From: Anaerolineales bacterium
Lineage (GTDB): Bacteria > Chloroflexota > Anaerolineae > Anaerolineales > Villigracilaceae
Length of the DNA: 64,000 nucleotides
Direction: 5' to 3'
Assembly (NCBI GenBank): GCA_030583925.1
Contig: CP129482.1
Span: 1,364,001-1,428,000 of the forward strand
The notes beneath the pieces are model-generated. The model made no database searches. It saw nothing but the letters and a program-made list of their open reading frames with translations, and was not told where the DNA came from. Shown piece after piece: positions 9,046-17,801 of this stretch. How positions within the stretch are numbered: position 1 is the stretch's first letter; the number at the start of each line of letters is the position of its first letter. The position numbers and the translations under genes are program-made.

Positions 9046-11280
9046 CTATCTCCTATCCCTTCCCCCGCGATCACCGCCACGTCGATCTCCGCCGCGACCT
9101 CTATCGCCACCGGGTCGTCCGCCCCCGCTTCGGCGCGGACCGTCCTTCTCGCGCGCTTCCTCGGCGGTCCAGCCTTCCAACACGGCTTGACGCGAGAGGC
9201 GGATCTTCCCTTGCGGGTCAATGTCGGTCACCATCACGGTGATCTCCTCGCCCATGCCGACCACGTCCTCCACTTTGTTGACGCGCTCGGAAGCGAGTTG
9301 CGAAATGTGGACCAATCCATCCAAGCCGGGCAGGATTTCGACGAACGCGCCGAAGTCCGCGATGCGAACGACCTTGCCGGTGTAGATATTTCCGACCACC
9401 GCTTCTTCGCCCAGACCGGCGATCCGTTCCTGTGCCATCTTCGCGCCGACGCCGTCGGTCGAAGCGATGTAGACCGTGCCGTCTTCTTCGATGTCAATTT
9501 TCGCGCCGGTCTCTTCCTGCAAGGCGCGGATGTTCTTGCCGCCGGGACCGATCAACGCGCCGATCTTATCCACAGGAATCTTCACGGTGATGATACGCGG
9601 CGCGTGCGCCTTCAAGTCGGCGCGCGGTTCGGGTAAGACAGCCAGCATCTTCTCCAAGATCGAAGCGCGCGCAGTCTTTGCCTGTTCGAGGGCTTCTTTC
9701 ATCATCTGCGCGCTCAAACCGCTGATCTTGATGTCCATTTGTAAAGCCGTGATTCCTGCCGACGTGCCAGCCACTTTGAAATCCATGTCGCCGAGGTGGT
9801 CTTCGGTGCCTTGAATGTCGGTCAGAATTTTGTAGCGACCGGTATCGTCTGTGATCAATCCCATCGCCACGCCGGAGACCGGGGCTTTGATCGGCACGCC
9901 CGCGTCCATCAGCGCCAGCGTCGAGCCGCAGACCGAGCCCATCGAGGTCGAGCCGTTGGACGACAACGCTTCCGACACGACGCGCAAGGTGTAGGGGAAC
10001 GACTCTTCAGCGGGGATGACCGGTTCGAGCGCGCGTTCTGCCAGCGCGCCGTGCCCCACCTCGCGGCGGCTTTGCCCACCCATGCGTTTTACCTCGCCGG
10101 TGGAATACGGCGGGAAGTTGTAATGATGCAGGTAGCGTTTGTCCTTGATCGGGCTGAGGTTATCGAGTTCCTGCGCTTCGCCCAATGTGGCGAGCGTCGC
10201 GACCGATAAAATTTGCGTCTCGCCGCGGGTGAACAAACCCGACCCATGCGCGCGCGGGGAGATTCCCACCTCGCACCAAATGGGGCGGATGTCAGTCGGC
10301 GTTCGCCCGTCGGGGCGTTTGCCCATGCTGAGGATGCGTTCGCGCACCACGTCCATCTCAGCCAACTCGAACGACTCGCGGAACATGTTGACCGGCATGT
10401 AATCGGCAGAGTTGCCGCCCTCTGGCACAACACACAACTCGGTTTCCGCTTCGGTCCTGATCGTCTTCATGCCGGAATAAAAATCGTTCTTGCTCAACGG
10501 TTTGTCGAGCAGGGCGTTCATCGGTCCGCTCACGCGGTCGAACACTTTCTTTTTGGCCTCGTCGCTCGGCACGAACAATGTCACCTCGCGCTTGGGCTTG
10601 CCCACTTCGACTTGCATTTTCAACTGCAATTCGATCAGCGGCTGAATGGATTTGTGACCGAGTTCGAGCGCGGCGACCATTACCTCTTCGGGGATTTCAT
10701 TCGCGCCGCATTCGACCATCAGGATGGCGTCCTTTGTGCCGGCGATTCGCAGATCGAGATCGGACGCGTCCATTTCGGCGTAGGTCGGGTTGATGACGAA
10801 TTCGCCGTTGACGCGTCCCACGCGCACCGCGCCGACGGGTCCTCCCCACGGGATGTCTGAGATCACAATGGCGGCTGACGCGGCGTTGATAGCGAGTACG
10901 TCGAGCGGGTTCACGCCATCCGACGAGAGCGAGAACATGGCGACCTGCACTTCGTTCCTCATCCCATCCTGAAACAGCGGGCGGAGAGGACGATCGGTTA
11001 GACGGGCGACGAGAATCGCCTCCGTGCCGGGTCTGCCTTCCCGTCGGAAGAATGAACCGGGAATCCGTCCGCCGGCGTACAGTCTCTCTTCGTATTCCAC
11101 GGTCAGCGGGAAGAAATCCACGCCTTCGCGCACGTCGCCCATGGTTGCCGCCGCGAAGACGATCGATTCGGGCGTGCCGAAGGTCACCGCGCCGCCAGCC
11201 TGCCCGGCGAGTTTGCCGGTTTCGAACGTGACGGTGTGCTTCCCAAGCGTGGTTGAATATTTTTTTGATTCGGGTTTCAT
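9046..11280 (-). CDS. pnp: Polyribonucleotide nucleotidyltransferase (PNPase)
   Basis: 744 residues from ATG 11280, with AGGAGA 7 bases upstream; the frame is open further but without a ribosome site. Order of domains: RNase PH 1 ('[20 protein letters not shown]'), helical linker, RNase PH 2 ('[20 protein letters not shown]', '[19 protein letters not shown]'), KH ('[20 protein letters not shown]') and S1 ('[20 protein letters not shown]'). It degrades RNA 3' to 5' phosphorolytically and is a degradosome core enzyme. The last 35 residues form an Arg/Gly-rich RGG tail ('[13 protein letters not shown]'), probably an RNA-binding extension. It lies downstream of rpsO, the standard arrangement. Confidence 0.98.
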   Translation of the reverse strand: MKPESKKYSTTLGKHTVTFETGKLAGQAGGAVTFGTPESIVFAAATMGDVREGVDFFPLTVEYEERLYAGGRIPGSFFRREGRPGTEAILVARLTDRPLRPLFQDGMRNEVQVAMFSLSSDGVNPLDVLAINAASAAIVISDIPWGGPVGAVRVGRVNGEFVINPTYAEMDASDLDLRIAGTKDAILMVECGANEIPEEVMVAALELGHKSIQPLIELQLKMQVEVGKPKREVTLFVPSDEAKKKVFDRVSGPMNALLDKPLSKNDFYSGMKTIRTEAETELCVVPEGGNSADYMPVNMFRESFELAEMDVVRERILSMGKRPDGRTPTDIRPIWCEVGISPRAHGSGLFTRGETQILSVATLATLGEAQELDNLSPIKDKRYLHHYNFPPYSTGEVKRMGGQSRREVGHGALAERALEPVIPAEESFPYTLRVVSEALSSNGSTSMGSVCGSTLALMDAGVPIKAPVSGVAMGLITDDTGRYKILTDIQGTEDHLGDMDFKVAGTSAGITALQMDIKISGLSAQMMKEALEQAKTARASILEKMLAVLPEPRADLKAHAPRIITVKIPVDKIGALIGPGGKNIRALQEETGAKIDIEEDGTVYIASTDGVGAKMAQERIAGLGEEAVVGNIYTGKVVRIADFGAFVEILPGLDGLVHISQLASERVNKVEDVVGMGEEITVMVTDIDPQGKIRLSRQAVLEGWTAEEAREKDGPRRSGGGRPGGDRGRGGDRRGGDRGGRDRR

Positions 11281-11292
11281 TTTGTCTCCTGT

Positions 11293-11319
11293 GTGGCGCA
11301 AATTGGCAATTTGCCCCAC
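11293..11319. repeat. Palindrome in the rpsO-pnp gap
   Basis: GTGG-GCGCAAATTG and CAATTTGC-CCCAC form a nearly perfect inverted repeat with essentially no loop, between rpsO and the pnp ribosome site. In the transcript it would fold just upstream of pnp, where RNase III processing and PNPase autoregulation occur in enterobacteria; that parallel is inference. Confidence 0.7.
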
Positions 11320-11411
11320 GAAATTGTTTCCGCCTCTCGTCAGGGACTGAAGAGTGTGAATGACGTTGCCCGTCATTCGCGCTATTCAATTCCTGACTGC
11401 GGAATGATATG

Positions 11412-11441
11412 GGTAGGGGCGAGTCTCAGACTCGCCCCTAC
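11412..11441. repeat. Inverted repeat GTAGGGGCGAGTCT / AGACTCGCCCCTAC
   Basis: Perfect 14-base arms with a 2-base centre in the gap after rpsO. The same GTAGGGGCGA word opens another palindrome at 20134. It would form a strong hairpin after rpsO and may act as a processing site or partial terminator between rpsO and pnp. Confidence 0.85.
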
Positions 11442-11454
11442 GGGGTAACACGAA

Positions 11455-11727
11455 TTATTTGTGGCGCAGGTTCAAACTCTCGGTGACGCCCAGATAACGC
11501 TGGTAGTCGGCTTTGCGCAGGTAGGTGAGCAACCGGCGGCGCTGCCCGACGAGTTTGAGAAGCCCACGACGACACGACTCATCTTTTTTGTTGGCGCGCA
11601 GGTGATCGGTCAACTGCTGGATGCGTCCCGTCAGAATGGCGATCTGAACTTCGGGCGAGCCCGTATCCGTGCCGTGACGATGATAGTCGCCGATGAGTTT
11701 GGTCTTGACTTCTTTCGCGAGTGGCAT
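11455..11727 (-). CDS. rpsO: 30S ribosomal protein S15
   Basis: 90 residues, the usual S15 length. '[20 protein letters not shown]' and '[20 protein letters not shown]' are the conserved 16S-rRNA-binding helices; the C-terminal '[13 protein letters not shown]' is typical. S15 is a primary binder of the 30S platform. Upstream on the minus strand lies an extended -10 box (TGG-TATAAT at 11815-11820) and AAAGGA before the ATG. Followed by pnp. Confidence 0.98.
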   Translation of the reverse strand: MPLAKEVKTKLIGDYHRHGTDTGSPEVQIAILTGRIQQLTDHLRANKKDESCRRGLLKLVGQRRRLLTYLRKADYQRYLGVTESLNLRHK

Positions 11728-11814
11728 GACGTATGCTGTTCCTTTCTCTAATTTATGCAGGTCTCCGTGCTCGCAGTCGTTGAAAACCGCTTGCAGGACC
11801 AGTCACAGGCGGAG

Positions 11815-11840
11815 ATTATACCAGAGAAATAACCTGTCAT
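11815..11840 (-). promoter_or_regulatory. rpsO promoter with extended -10
   Basis: Read on the minus strand, ATGACA (11835-11840) precedes TGG-TATAAT, whose -10 box is 11815-11820. The 14-base spacer is short, but the TG extension can compensate. The transcript would have a leader of about 80 bases before rpsO. Confidence 0.6.
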
Positions 11841-11880
11841 TGCGAGCGGCCGCTCTTGGTCCTTGGCGGCGAAGCAATCC
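11836..11880. repeat. Half copy of the GTCATTGCGAG repeat
   Basis: Starts GTCATTGCGAGCGGCCGC and ends GGCGAAGCAATCCCC, which is one arm of the palindromic family present in full at 13542, 47845, 49889 and 60539. The right arm is missing. It touches the rpsO promoter region. Confidence 0.75.
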
Positions 11881-11900
11881 CCGCCACCGTGACGTGGTGA

Positions 11901-11951
11901 GGGTGCGTCGCACTTTTTTGCTGGAGATGTCGCCTCAATGTTGGTGCGACG
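11901..11951. repeat. Inverted repeat GGGTGCGTCGCAC / GGTGCGACGCACTC
   Basis: The words GTGCGTCGCAC and GTGCGACGCAC face each other across about 25 bases, just after the stop of the ABC permease gene. It probably forms the 3' end hairpin of the ABC operon; no clear U-tract follows. Confidence 0.65.
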
Positions 11952-11959
11952 CACTCGCG

Positions 11960-12742
11960 TTACACTTCCACCTGAATGGCGCTGCCCGATTCGTATCGCT
12001 TCAATCCCAGCCTGAAAATAAGAATGGATAGCAACAGGAATGCGAGCGCGCCCGAAGCCATTTGCAAGAGGCTCTGCCATGAAAAAGCGCGGACGAATTC
12101 GGTGGGGATGGTTCCGATCAACGCGGCGGGGAGGATGGTGAGCAGGATGAATTTCGTTGTCGCGTCGAACAGCGCGCTGGGGTAGAGGGAAAAGGTGAGG
12201 ATTGCGCTCAGTGCGAATTGACTCAACGCGGCGGTGTTGCCGAGCCAGAATGACAGGCTTTGTACAATGACTAGAAAGCCGATGAAGATGCAAACGCCCG
12301 CAAGAACGCCGACAATGAATCGGAGAATTCCATCTGGGGTGAGATAGCCTGAGAAGACGAAACTGCCGATGCCGTAGAGGATGTCGCCCATGCCGCTTCC
12401 GATGCTTTTCGATGCAAGTGTGTGGAGCAGGACGGGGCGCGGCAGCGACAAGTAATAATCCAACCTGCCTTGCACGATCACATCGGCGAGCGTAATAAAA
12501 TTCCCGAAGAAGAACGCGCCGATTCCCCACGCGGCGGCAGTGACGCCGAACAGCAGCATCATCGAATGGATATCCCAGCCGCGCACTTCGTTGAATTTGT
12601 CGAAGTACAACACCCAGAAGATGAAATACACGCCGTTGTTTATCATCATAAAAATGACTTGCGTGAAGAACGCGGCGCGGAATTCCATGGCGGCTTGGAT
12701 GTTGGCTTGCCACAAGGCGAGGAGCAGTTTGATGTGTCGCAT
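11960..12742 (-). CDS. ABC-2 type transporter permease (subunit 2)
   Basis: 260 residues from ATG 12742, one base after the stop of the upstream permease. Six membrane helices ('FFTQVIFMMINNGVYFIFWV', 'GFLVIVQSLSFWLGNTAALS') match the COG4587/COG3694 type of ABC-2 permeases. 'VIVQGRLDYYLSLPRPVLLH' is the cytosolic coupling segment also seen, in related form, in the partner. With the neighbouring permease and the ATPase it forms a complete exporter; substrate unknown. Confidence 0.88.
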   Translation of the reverse strand: MRHIKLLLALWQANIQAAMEFRAAFFTQVIFMMINNGVYFIFWVLYFDKFNEVRGWDIHSMMLLFGVTAAAWGIGAFFFGNFITLADVIVQGRLDYYLSLPRPVLLHTLASKSIGSGMGDILYGIGSFVFSGYLTPDGILRFIVGVLAGVCIFIGFLVIVQSLSFWLGNTAALSQFALSAILTFSLYPSALFDATTKFILLTILPAALIGTIPTEFVRAFSWQSLLQMASGALAFLLLSILIFRLGLKRYESGSAIQVEV

Positions 12743-12743
12743 G

Positions 12744-13529
12744 TTAGCCGCCGTTGATGGTGAGGAATCGTTCACTGCGTTGATAGACAAACGAAAGCAA
12801 TGCAACGAAGACGACAACCCAAATAATTTGACCCGTCAGCATTTGCCAGAAGAGATCCATGTCGGGTTTGACGAAGAGCCGCGCGGGCGCATACATCATG
12901 TATGGGAAGGGGAGCGCGTAGGCTATTTTCTGTAACCACGCGGGGAACATGTCGAGGGGAATCAAAAATCCGCCGAGGATAAAAACGAACTTTTGGTAGA
13001 TTAACTCGAACGAGTTCGTCTCTTCCACCACAAACGCGGCGAGACCGATCAACGCCATGAAACAGAAATGCAATATCCACGCGCCGATCATTGTGACGAG
13101 CGCCATGAGCCAGCCCATCAGCGCGGGAGGCGCGCCTGCGAGAATCCATGCGACCGCGGAGCCGACGATCAAGTTGAGCGACATCCGCACAATGCCGTCG
13201 CCCAATCCTGCCGAGAAGTGATACAGGATGAAGTTGTACGGCTTGTTCAGGATGTACGCCACCTCTCCGTTTTTGACTTGCTCCGAAATTGTTCGGTTGA
13301 TGCGAGGTCTGCCGAGTTCGAGAGTCTCTGCCATCATGAAATACCAAATCATGTTGTGGACGGTCAGCCCGTTGATCGTGTCCGTGCCCGCGAGCGTGTA
13401 CGTTGTTCCCCAAAGCCCAGCGAAGATAAAGATAAACGTGGCAATACTGACCGACCTGCCCACGAAGTCGCCTGGGTAGGCAAGGCTGTTGATGATTTGC
13501 ATCGAGAGGATGGAGAGGTATTTTTTCAT
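12744..13529 (-). CDS. ABC-2 type transporter permease (subunit 1)
   Basis: 261 residues, six membrane helices. 'ISEQVKNGEVAYILNKPYNF' is the conserved coupling helix that parallels 'VIVQGRLDYYLSLPRPVLLH' of the second permease, showing that the two subunits are paralogues. A copy of the GTCATTGCGAG repeat lies directly upstream, between this gene and the ATPase gene. The pair resembles the ABC-2 systems of COG3694/COG4587 with ATPase COG4586, whose substrates are mostly unknown. Confidence 0.9.
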   Translation of the reverse strand: MKKYLSILSMQIINSLAYPGDFVGRSVSIATFIFIFAGLWGTTYTLAGTDTINGLTVHNMIWYFMMAETLELGRPRINRTISEQVKNGEVAYILNKPYNFILYHFSAGLGDGIVRMSLNLIVGSAVAWILAGAPPALMGWLMALVTMIGAWILHFCFMALIGLAAFVVEETNSFELIYQKFVFILGGFLIPLDMFPAWLQKIAYALPFPYMMYAPARLFVKPDMDLFWQMLTGQIIWVVVFVALLSFVYQRSERFLTINGG

Positions 13530-13541
13530 GGTCTGTATCCC

Positions 13542-13630
13542 GTCATTGCGAGGAGCCCGAAGGGCGACGAAGCAATCTCCTGACCTTGACGGAGATTGCT
13601 TCGTCGGGCTAAAGCCCTCCTCGCAATGAC
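13542..13630. repeat. Full palindromic repeat, GTCATTGCGAG family
   Basis: GTCATTGCGAGGAG opens and CTCCTCGCAATGAC closes the element, with GAAGCAATCTCC / GGAGATTGCTTC as inner arms. It overlaps the 3' end of the ABC ATPase gene, whose last residues (SLRGGL) and TAG stop are encoded by the repeat, and ends 12 bases before the permease start. Confidence 0.92.
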
Positions 13631-14613
13631 GGTTCCGCGTTTTGGTAAATCTTTGCGATCACTTCCTCCAACGGCGGATCGGAGACGGTGATGTCCACCA
13701 GCTCGCCTGCTTCGGAGAGATGCGACATGACCGCGTCCACGGGAGTCTGGGTCGTGTCGAAGCGCAACTTCACGCCGTAACTGCCGACCTTCAAAATCTC
13801 GACTCCTTCGATGGAAAAATTCGGCGAGATCTCTTCCGCGTAACGGACTTCCACCATCTTGCGCGTCAGAAACTTCCGTTTGAGATTCGAGACCTTATCC
13901 TCGTAGACGATCTGTCCGTGATTGATGATGATCACGCGGCGACAGAGGGCCTCGAGATCGCCCGCGTCGTGCGACGTGAGCAGAACGCCGACTCCCTCCT
14001 CCTGCGACATCCTGCGGATCGCGTCGCGGATGTGTTGCTTGGCGACCACGTCCAAGCCGATGGAAGGCTCATCGAGCAGAATCAGTTTGGGTCGGTGAAG
14101 AAGCGAGGCGGCGACTTCACAGCGCATCCGCTGACCGAGCGAAAGTTTCCGCACGGGAGTCTCCAGCAGATCCTGAATCTCGAACGCTTCCGAGAGAAAT
14201 GCGATTCGCTTTTTTGTCTCGCGGTCATCCAGCTCGAAAATTTTTCCGAAGAGCATGAACGTGTCCACGGCGGGGAGGTGATACCACAACTGCGGGCGTT
14301 GACCGAACACCGTGCCGATGTGATAGGCGAGTTTTTGGCGATCTTTCCACGGCGTGAAGCCGAGCACTTTGGCGTCGCCGCCCGAGGGATGCAAAATGCC
14401 TGTGAGCATTTTGATCGTGGTGGATTTGCCCGCGCCGTTCGGACCGATGAAGCCGAGCAGTTCGCCCGCTTCCATTTGAAAGGATAACCCGCGCACGGCT
14501 TCGACGGAACTGTATTCGGGTTTGAACAAGGCGCGCAGAGAACCGCGCATCCCTGCGGCTTTGCGTTTGGTTTGGAATGTTTTTTGGAGGTTGGAAACTT
14601 CGATGGATGGCAT
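13609..14613 (-). CDS. ABC transporter ATP-binding protein
   Basis: 334 residues. Walker A GPNGAGKST, Q-loop 'GQRPQLWYHLP', signature 'KLSLGQRMRCEVAASLL', Walker B 'LILLDEPSIGLD' and the switch His in 'LLTSHDAGDLEAL' are all present. The C-terminal ~90 residues form an accessory domain typical of COG4586 ATPases. The final residues 'SLRGGL' come from a palindromic repeat that overlaps the gene end, so the ancestral C-terminus was probably altered. First gene of the exporter operon. Confidence 0.93.
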   Translation of the reverse strand: MPSIEVSNLQKTFQTKRKAAGMRGSLRALFKPEYSSVEAVRGLSFQMEAGELLGFIGPNGAGKSTTIKMLTGILHPSGGDAKVLGFTPWKDRQKLAYHIGTVFGQRPQLWYHLPAVDTFMLFGKIFELDDRETKKRIAFLSEAFEIQDLLETPVRKLSLGQRMRCEVAASLLHRPKLILLDEPSIGLDVVAKQHIRDAIRRMSQEEGVGVLLTSHDAGDLEALCRRVIIINHGQIVYEDKVSNLKRKFLTRKMVEVRYAEEISPNFSIEGVEILKVGSYGVKLRFDTTQTPVDAVMSHLSEAGELVDITVSDPPLEEVIAKIYQNAEPSLRGGL

Positions 14614-14627
14614 AAAATATTTTTAGC

Positions 14628-14691
14628 CACAGAGATCGCAGAGAAATCAGAGAAAAAATCTTATCTCATTGATCTCTGTGCGCTCTGTGGC
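14628..14691. repeat. CCACAGAG / CTCTGTGG inverted repeat
   Basis: CCACAGAGATCGCAGAGAAA on the left and GATCTCTGTGCGCTCTGTGG on the right are imperfect complements. It sits between two same-strand genes and could serve as a terminator of the MBL-rhodanese gene, though the T-rich part is inside the loop. Confidence 0.75.
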
Positions 14692-14696
14692 AGAAT

Positions 14697-16097
14697 TTAA
14701 AGTTTGATCAGCGGGGAAACATCTCTAACCGTCTCAAACCCATTCATCTTCCACTTGTTGATTCCACCGTCCACTTGAATCACATTGTGAAAGCCGCGCC
14801 GCTTCAACACCGAGATCGCCACCATCGAACGGTTGCCGCTCGCGCATTGGATCGCCAGCGGCTTGTCCATCGGGAACGGCAACTCCTCCCACGGGATGCG
14901 CCCGCCCTCAAAATGGATCGCGCCCGCAATGTGCCCGCTTTCCCATTCCGAGAGTCGCCGCACGTCAACCAGCGTCACCTCGTTCAATCGTTCACGCAAT
15001 TCTTTTGAACTCCAACTCTGAATCGTTTCAACGGGATATTCCCGCGCCCACGCCTCGATTCCGCCTTCGACGTATCCCACCACATCATCATAGCCAATGC
15101 GGATGAGACCCCGCGTCGCTTCTTCGATTTCATCTGGGTTCGCCCCTAGGAGGATGATTCGACTCCCGAACGGAATCACCCATCCCGCCCAAACGACGAG
15201 CGGCGCGTCTACTCGAATCCCAAACGAGTTGGGGATGTGTCCCGCCGCAAACGCTTTCTGGTGGCGGACATCCAGCACGACAGCGCCATCATCCATCAAC
15301 GACTTCACTTCGCTCGGCGATAATGGTTTCAATACGGGAACTGCGCCTAAAATCCTCGCGCCGCGTTGATTGAGTTCACGCATGTACTTGTAATACGTTG
15401 GGTACAGCGGCAAGCCCGTCAACGATCGCTTGATAAATTCATCCTCGTTCTTCGCAAGAGCCAGCGCGTTCGTCCTGCGTTCATGCCCGATCGTGGACGT
15501 TCGCTCGGATGAAACGGGCGCGACGCAAAACGATCCTGCCCCATGCGTGGGGAAGACGTTCACTTCATCGGGCAGTTTCAGCAACTTGTCGTGAATTGTG
15601 TGATACAGGTCATGCGCGAGCGCGTGAGTATGCTCGTGACCCATTAGGTCCGTGCGCGCCGCGCCGCCAACGATCAACGCGCCGCCGCTGAATAATGCGC
15701 TCGGCGTCTTGCCATCGGGCTCGACGAGCAAAAACGAAATGTGTTCAGGTGAATGTCCTGGTGTTGTTATCACTCTAATCTGGAACGCGCCGAGGTCAAT
15801 GACCGAAGCTTCGTCGAGGGGTTGGTGGTCGAAGCCGACTCTCGCCTCCGCGCTCGCGCCGATGACCGCGCCCGTCTGCTGTGCGATCTCGCGGTTGCCC
15901 GAGATGAAGTCCGCGTGCAGGTGCGTGTCGAGGACGTGCGTCAGGGTGAGATTAAACTTCCTAGCGGCAGACAGGTATACGTCCGCGTCGCGAAGCGGGT
16001 CTATCAGAATCCCTTTTTTGGTTTCGTGCGACCCGATCAAATAAGCTGAGTTGCCGAGTCCCGTATCTACGAACGGTTCGATAAAATAATCTGCCAT
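14697..16097 (-). CDS. MBL-fold persulfide dioxygenase-like protein with two rhodanese domains (CstB-like)
   Basis: 466 residues from ATG 16097, where the domain begins ('MADYFIEPFVDTGLGNSAYL') and which leaves a 20-base gap to mgtE; the open frame upstream is the mgtE gene in another frame. Residues 1-240 are a metallo-beta-lactamase domain with H59-x-H61-x-D63-F64 ('THLHADFISGN') and 'TTPGHSPEHISF'. Two rhodanese domains follow: the first (~270-360) lacks the active cysteine ('IILLGANPDE'), the second has it ('LAIQCASGNRSM'). This MBL-pseudorhodanese-rhodanese order matches CstB, which oxidises low-molecular-weight persulfides and releases thiosulfate. Role in sulfide detoxification is inferred. 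Confidence 0.85.
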   Translation of the reverse strand: MADYFIEPFVDTGLGNSAYLIGSHETKKGILIDPLRDADVYLSAARKFNLTLTHVLDTHLHADFISGNREIAQQTGAVIGASAEARVGFDHQPLDEASVIDLGAFQIRVITTPGHSPEHISFLLVEPDGKTPSALFSGGALIVGGAARTDLMGHEHTHALAHDLYHTIHDKLLKLPDEVNVFPTHGAGSFCVAPVSSERTSTIGHERRTNALALAKNEDEFIKRSLTGLPLYPTYYKYMRELNQRGARILGAVPVLKPLSPSEVKSLMDDGAVVLDVRHQKAFAAGHIPNSFGIRVDAPLVVWAGWVIPFGSRIILLGANPDEIEEATRGLIRIGYDDVVGYVEGGIEAWAREYPVETIQSWSSKELRERLNEVTLVDVRRLSEWESGHIAGAIHFEGGRIPWEELPFPMDKPLAIQCASGNRSMVAISVLKRRGFHNVIQVDGGINKWKMNGFETVRDVSPLIKL

Positions 16098-16117
16098 GTG
16101 GAATTTAATTTGCTTCG

Positions 16118-17497
16118 CTATAACAAGGTGCCTCGTAAAACAAACGCCGCGACGGAAAAATAGATGATCAATCCCGAAACGTCCACAAGCGTGGCGACAA
16201 ATGGCGCGGAGGATGCGGCGGGGTCGAGCCCAATGCGGCGCAACGCGAATGGCAACATGGAGCCCGCGAGACTGCCCCACAACACGATTCCGATTAATGC
16301 AATGCCGACCGTGAGGGCGATCAAAAACCAATGTTCGCCGTAGGAGTTAAACAGCGTCGCCCAGAGCGTGATGCGGATGAAGCCGATTGTACCGAGAATC
16401 GTCCCCAGCGATAGACCCGAAAGAAATTCCCGCCGCATGACGCGCCACCAATCTTTTAGTTTTACTTCGCCAAGCGCCATGGCACGGATGATGAGCGTGG
16501 AGGCTTGCGAGCCTGAATTGCCGCCGCTCGAAATCACCAGCGGCACAAAGATTGAAAGCACGACGGCTTTGGCGATTTCATCCTCGAACTTGCCCATCGC
16601 GGTGGCGGTGAGCATTTCGCTCAAGAAAAGGATGACAAGCCAGGTGGCGCGTTTCTTTACCATGGTTGGGATGGCGATTTTCATATACGGTTCGTCGAGC
16701 GCTTCGGAACCGCCGATCTTGTGGATATCTTCCGTCGCCTCTTCTTCGGCAACGTCGAGGATGTCGTCTACGGTGACGATTCCGATCAACACGCCTTCGC
16801 TGTCGGTGACGGGGAGCGCGTTCAAGTCCGCTTCTTTGAACTTTTCAACGGCGACCTCGCGGTCGTCTGTCGCTTTCAATGAAACGAAGCGAGAATCCAT
16901 CAGGTCTGATATACGCGTTTTTGGTTTGGCAAGCAGGATTTGCCGAATGCGCAAGTCGTCAATCAATTTTCCGTTTTGGTCGATCACATAGACCAAGCTC
17001 ATCGTCTCGCTATCTGTCCCATAGCGGCGGATGTGATCGAGCGCGTACGTAACCGTCCATTGCGATCGGATACGCACAAAATGCGGCGACATCAAGCGTC
17101 CCACCGTGTTTTCGTTGTAGCCGAGCAACTGAGACGCCCGCATCCGTTCTTCCGTTGAAAGCAAATTGATTAATCGTTGTGTGGCGGCGGCAGGTAACTC
17201 TTCGAGAAGAGATGTGCGATCGTCATCGGACATGTTGTTCAGGATGCGCGTCACCTCTTTGTTCGCCATTGCCTTAAGCAATTCCCCTTGGCGATCGTGA
17301 GGCAGGTACGAGAAGACTTTCGCGGCTTGACCGCGCGACAACAAACGGAAAATCACCGCTTCTTTCTCCGCCGATAGCGGCTCCATCAGGCGGGCGATAT
17401 CGCCTGGCCGCCAATTCGCCACCAGCTCGCGCAAAGACGCGAAGTCGTGCGCCTCAATTAACGTTTCAAGATGTTGGCTGGTCATCTCTGTATTCAT
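16118..17497 (-). CDS. mgtE: Magnesium transporter MgtE
   Basis: 459 residues, the usual MgtE length. N domain of MgtE superhelical repeats ('LMEPLSAEKEAVIFRLLSRG', 'ELLKAMANKEVTRILNNMSD'), two CBS domains ('MSPHFVRIRSQWTVTYALDH'; 'LMDSRFVSLKATDDREVAVE'), then five membrane helices with 'SGGNSGSQASTLIIRAMALG' lining the pore. MgtE is a Mg2+ channel gated by Mg2+ bound between the cytosolic domains. AAGGAG lies at 17502-17507. An intrinsic terminator sits between the promoter and this ribosome site, so expression is very likely controlled by attenuation. Confidence 0.96.
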   Translation of the reverse strand: MNTEMTSQHLETLIEAHDFASLRELVANWRPGDIARLMEPLSAEKEAVIFRLLSRGQAAKVFSYLPHDRQGELLKAMANKEVTRILNNMSDDDRTSLLEELPAAATQRLINLLSTEERMRASQLLGYNENTVGRLMSPHFVRIRSQWTVTYALDHIRRYGTDSETMSLVYVIDQNGKLIDDLRIRQILLAKPKTRISDLMDSRFVSLKATDDREVAVEKFKEADLNALPVTDSEGVLIGIVTVDDILDVAEEEATEDIHKIGGSEALDEPYMKIAIPTMVKKRATWLVILFLSEMLTATAMGKFEDEIAKAVVLSIFVPLVISSGGNSGSQASTLIIRAMALGEVKLKDWWRVMRREFLSGLSLGTILGTIGFIRITLWATLFNSYGEHWFLIALTVGIALIGIVLWGSLAGSMLPFALRRIGLDPAASSAPFVATLVDVSGLIIYFSVAAFVLRGTLL

Positions 17498-17509
17498 AAC
17501 GGCTCCTTT

Positions 17510-17551
17510 GTGAAAAAATAAAAGCCACCTTGGATGTTCTCCGAAGGTGGC
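17510..17551 (-). terminator. Intrinsic terminator in the mgtE leader
   Basis: On the minus strand GCCACCTT (left arm) and AAGGTGGC (right arm) form a perfect 8-bp stem with a 12-base loop (17524-17551), followed by TTTTATTTTTT (17513-17523). It ends just before the mgtE ribosome site, downstream of the leader promoter, so it must be bypassed for mgtE to be expressed. Confidence 0.88.
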
Positions 17552-17580
17552 GAAGCCTCATACAGGGATGGAGGTTCGAA

Positions 17581-17748
17581 TCACACGCCGCGCGGCAAAT
17601 CAACGTCAGGCGAGTTGACGCATTCCATCCGAATCGGGGCTAATCGCATTTCGGAGACTCTTGAAGGAATCAAGATTGGACGCGATAAGGGAACATCGGC
17701 GTCCGAGGCGGCTTCTTCCTTTCGTTGGACAATAAGAAATGTGTTCAT
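17581..17748 (-). CDS. Possible mgtE leader peptide (55 codons)
   Basis: An ATG-TGA frame lies inside the mgtE leader, starting about 7 bases after the predicted transcription start and ending 29 bases before the terminator stem. The product begins 'MNTFLIVQRKEEAASDADV' and contains six prolines (20, 24, 28, 38, 47, 52). Proline-rich leader ORFs (mgtL) control the mgtA Mg2+ transporter of Salmonella by ribosome stalling; a similar role here is inference. Codons Val31-Ser32-Glu33 contain TCTCCGAA (17650-17657), complementary to TTCGGAGA in the terminator hairpin (17538-17545). No ribosome site is visible, so translation is unproven. Confidence 0.4.
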   Translation of the reverse strand: MNTFLIVQRKEEAASDADVPLSRPILIPSRVSEMRLAPIRMECVNSPDVDLPRGV

Positions 17749-17761
17749 AAAAACCTTGCGG

Positions 17762-17791
17762 GTTATACTCCCGCCCCGCTTCATCCGTCAA
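17762..17791 (-). promoter_or_regulatory. Sigma-70-type promoter of mgtE
   Basis: Minus strand TTGACG (17786-17791), 18-base spacer, TATAAC (17762-17767). The start point would be near 17755, giving a leader of roughly 255 bases before mgtE. It lies just beyond the end of the GGDEF gene. Confidence 0.75.
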
Positions 17792-17801
17792 GGGGAAGAT
17801 A

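Noticed and set aside
11748..12713. Long frame antisense-shifted to the ABC permease
   Set aside because: Arg/His-rich composition typical of a shadow frame; the permease in the other frame has clear membrane helices.
17498..17755. M-box (ykoK) magnesium riboswitch in the mgtE leader
   Set aside because: The consensus words of the M-box (GUUAGGUGAGGCUCC and following) are not present; only the GAGGCUUC piece resembles it. Kept as an unclassified attenuator.
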